Of a DNA stretch of 64,000 bases, positions 62,579-64,000 are shown piece after piece; position 1 is the first letter of the stretch; each line of letters opens with the position of its first letter. Below the pieces are notes generated by a model. The model was given only the letters and a program-made list of their open reading frames with translations, did no database searches and was not told where the DNA came from. Source of the stretch: Saprospiraceae bacterium (lineage in GTDB: Bacteria; Bacteroidota; Bacteroidia; Chitinophagales; Saprospiraceae); NCBI GenBank assembly GCA_016714985.1, contig JADKBS010000018.1, positions 62,001 to 126,000 of the forward strand, written 5' to 3'. The translations under genes and the position numbers were made by a program.

Positions 62579-63127
62579 ATGACACAGTTTAATGTTCCAA
62601 CCCGTGACGAAGTGAGCGCCAACAACCAGGCTATCTTCGACAACCTTCAAAAAGGACTCGGCTTCGTGCCAAACCTCTACGCCAGTTTTGCGCACAGCGA
62701 AACCGCCCTTGGCGACTATCTCGCCCTCCAAAACCGCAAAAGCAGCCTTCGGGCCAAAGAGCGGGAGGTCATCAACCTCGTGGTGAGCCAAGTCAACGAC
62801 TGCCGCTACTGCCAAAGCGCCCACACGGTTTTGGGCAAGATGAACGGCTTCAGCGACGAGCAAATCCTGGAAATCCGCAGCGGAGAAGCCAGCTTCGACC
62901 CGAAACTGGATGCGCTGGTGAAGTTCGTTCAAGCAACGACCATCAACCGGGGCAAACCTTCTGCGGAGGCGGTGGAGAACCTGTTTGCCGCAGGCTACAA
63001 CAAAGGCAATGTCGTGGACATCCTCATCGTCATTGGCGACAAAATCATCAGCAACTACCTGCACGGCGTGGGCCAGTTTGCGATTGACTTCCCATTGGCG
63101 CAGGAGCTGGAAACAGTTGCCGCCTAA
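62579..63127 (+). CDS. AhpD-like carboxymuconolactone decarboxylase-family protein
   Basis: A 182-residue protein of the CMD/AhpD fold. The redox motif is CRYCQSAHTVLG, the CxxC plus His of peroxidase-type members, preceded by LRAKEREVINLVVSQVND. It should act as an alkylhydroperoxidase or thiol-disulfide enzyme. It is followed 80 bases later by a thioredoxin, its likely reductant, and preceded by the AraC regulator. A -7-like CATCTTTG occurs at 62524-62531. Confidence 0.92.
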   Translation: MTQFNVPTRDEVSANNQAIFDNLQKGLGFVPNLYASFAHSETALGDYLALQNRKSSLRAKEREVINLVVSQVNDCRYCQSAHTVLGKMNGFSDEQILEIRSGEASFDPKLDALVKFVQATTINRGKPSAEAVENLFAAGYNKGNVVDILIVIGDKIISNYLHGVGQFAIDFPLAQELETVAA

Positions 63128-63207
63128 ATTAAAGGGACATCGGCGGTAGCCTGCCCCCAAGAGGCCACCGCCTGTTCCTATTTTTTCACCCATAAAATTT
63201 TCAAGCC

Positions 63208-63531
63208 ATGTTAAAAAATTTGAGCAAAGCCGATTTTGAATCCACCCTGAAAGAAAACGATGTCGTATTGGTGGATTTTTACGCCGACTGGTGTGGGCCT
63301 TGCAAGGCATTGCACCCGTCGTTGGTGAGCCTCGCCGCCGATTTTGAAGGCAAGGCCGTCATCGCTAAAGTGAACGTGGACACTGAATCGGAGATTTCCT
63401 CCGATTTTGGTATCCGTAGCATTCCCGCCTTGCTGTATTTCAAAAGGAGAACTTGCGGGCAAACAAGTCTTGGGCTGCAAAGCAAAGCCGCCATGGCCGC
63501 CAGCCTCGACCAATTGATTAGCCAAAATTAA
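63208..63531 (+). CDS. Thioredoxin with two compensating indels near its end
   Basis: A 107-residue thioredoxin: VVLVDFYADWCGPCKALHPS with the WCGPC motif and IRSIPALLYFK with the cis-Pro. Between 63442 and 63474 the frame reads RRTCGQTSLG. The next frame there reads GELAGKQVLG, which is the normal thioredoxin sequence. An indel in the A4 run at 63442-63445 and a missing G at 63472-63474 explain this, after which SKAAMAASLDQLI is again in frame. The overall length is normal. Confidence 0.88.
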   Translation: MLKNLSKADFESTLKENDVVLVDFYADWCGPCKALHPSLVSLAADFEGKAVIAKVNVDTESEISSDFGIRSIPALLYFKRRTCGQTSLGLQSKAAMAASLDQLISQN

Positions 63532-63653
63532 CCGTTTGGCCGTCTGGCAAGCACGCCCGTCAGACGGCCAATTGCCGGCATTATTCATCAAAAATAAACC
63601 TGATTTTTAAAAAGGCCCCCAACCAAAGTAATCCATCAATCACATTTTACAAA

Positions 63654-64000
63654 ATGGAAAATCAACGACCACCACTGCCACCGTTCACGGAAGATACCGC
63701 CAAACAAAAAATCCAAATGGCTGAGGACGCCTGGAACAGCAAAGACCCGGAGCGGGTATCCAAGGCTTATACCGTTGACAGCGAGTGGCGCAACCGCCAT
63801 TTGTTCATCAACGGTCGGGAGGAAATCGTGCAGTTCCTAACGGCAAAATGGCAAAAGGAGCAACAGTACAAGCTCAAAAAAGAATACTGGGCGCACACGG
63901 GCAACCGCATTGCCGTCCGCTTTGAGTACGAGTACCACGACGAAAACGGCCAGTGGTTCCGTGCCTACGGCAATGAAAACTGGGAGTTTGATGAAAACGG
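63654..64000 (+). CDS. DUF1348 NTF2-like protein (cut by the window end)
   Basis: ATG 63654 begins MENQRPPLPPFTEDTAKQKI and continues in frame to base 64000. WNSKDPERVSKAYTVDSEWR and NGREEIVQFLTAKWQKEQQY with IAVRFEYEYHDENGQWFRAY are the DUF1348 nuclear-transport-factor-2-like family. About 115 of an expected roughly 150 residues are visible. It follows the thioredoxin and belongs to the same plus-strand run. Confidence 0.9.
   Translation, partial: MENQRPPLPPFTEDTAKQKIQMAEDAWNSKDPERVSKAYTVDSEWRNRHLFINGREEIVQFLTAKWQKEQQYKLKKEYWAHTGNRIAVRFEYEYHDENGQWFRAYGNENWEFDEN

Noticed and set aside
41866..63531. Programmed frameshifting as a general explanation for split genes
   Set aside because: Only the 4012-4017 site has a full slippery heptamer. 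Others vary in direction and include compensating indels in thioredoxin, so sequence error is more likely.

Overview
The window reads as a Bacteroidota chromosome, most like a large-genome Saprospiria or Cytophagia-type bacterium (inference). Seen signs are -7 elements of the Bacteroidota form TAnnTTTG before several genes, a PadR plus PspC/head-GIN pair, a TTG-started LolE-type permease, two cyclophilin lipoproteins, a DUF1080 lipoprotein and many caspase-, CHAT- and LRR-type proteins. No tRNA, rRNA, CRISPR array, integrase, phage gene or intact insertion sequence was seen.

Layout. 1-2.7 kb: 3' part of rpoC. 2.7-5.0 kb (minus): an effector-associated domain (EAD11-like)-transmembrane-FGE-like protein split by a frameshift. 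5.2-9.3 kb: SNF2 helicase. 9.4-13.5 kb: toxin-antitoxin and gene-debris island around a Roco (LRR-Roc-COR) GTPase. 13.5-16.5 kb: histidine kinase, receiver and receiver-cyclase operon. 16.7-30.4 kb: a run of plus-strand genes that may make and export a lipid or prenylated product (UbiA, Rph-like dikinase, BtaA-like DUF3419, polyprenol-kinase-like protein, GNAT, acyl-adenylating ligase, MMPL exporter, MgtC), with an AAA ATPase inserted. 30.5-36.9 kb: envelope and housekeeping genes. 37.3-50.6 kb: the most notable region, described below. 50.6-58.5 kb: PspC/PadR and secreted proteins. 58.7-61.4 kb: a PIN toxin-antitoxin pair lying between two STAND-NTPase C-terminal remnants, then a TIR-coiled coil-TM-WG-repeat gene. 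61.6-64 kb: AraC regulator, AhpD-like protein, thioredoxin and an NTF2-like protein.

The 37.3-50.6 kb block encodes a patatin phospholipase, a caspase fused to an alpha/beta-hydrolase, a caspase-iSTAND protein, a MoxR AAA ATPase, a vWA-type protein, and a giant protein with a helical module, dead caspase-like domain, CHAT domain, a beta-rich domain shared with the caspase-hydrolase, leucine-rich repeats and a C-terminal EAD11-like domain. The last five are nearly contiguous (gaps of 3 and 64 nt, overlaps of 11 and 4 nt). I read it as a variant of the MoxR-vWA ternary conflict systems, with protease and lipase effectors. The second EAD11-like copy, on the membrane-anchored FGE-like protein at 4.9 kb, could be a partner by like-like interaction.

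Two non-coding themes recur. One is a dispersed double-hairpin element with GTAACTACTTAG-type terminal inverted repeats (4885, 35501, 38352, perhaps 31486). The other is locus-specific short word repeats between genes, often as inverted pairs. At least eight single-base frameshifts, most in A/T homopolymers, interrupt otherwise intact genes. They suggest homopolymer sequencing error, so the split genes here may be whole in the organism.
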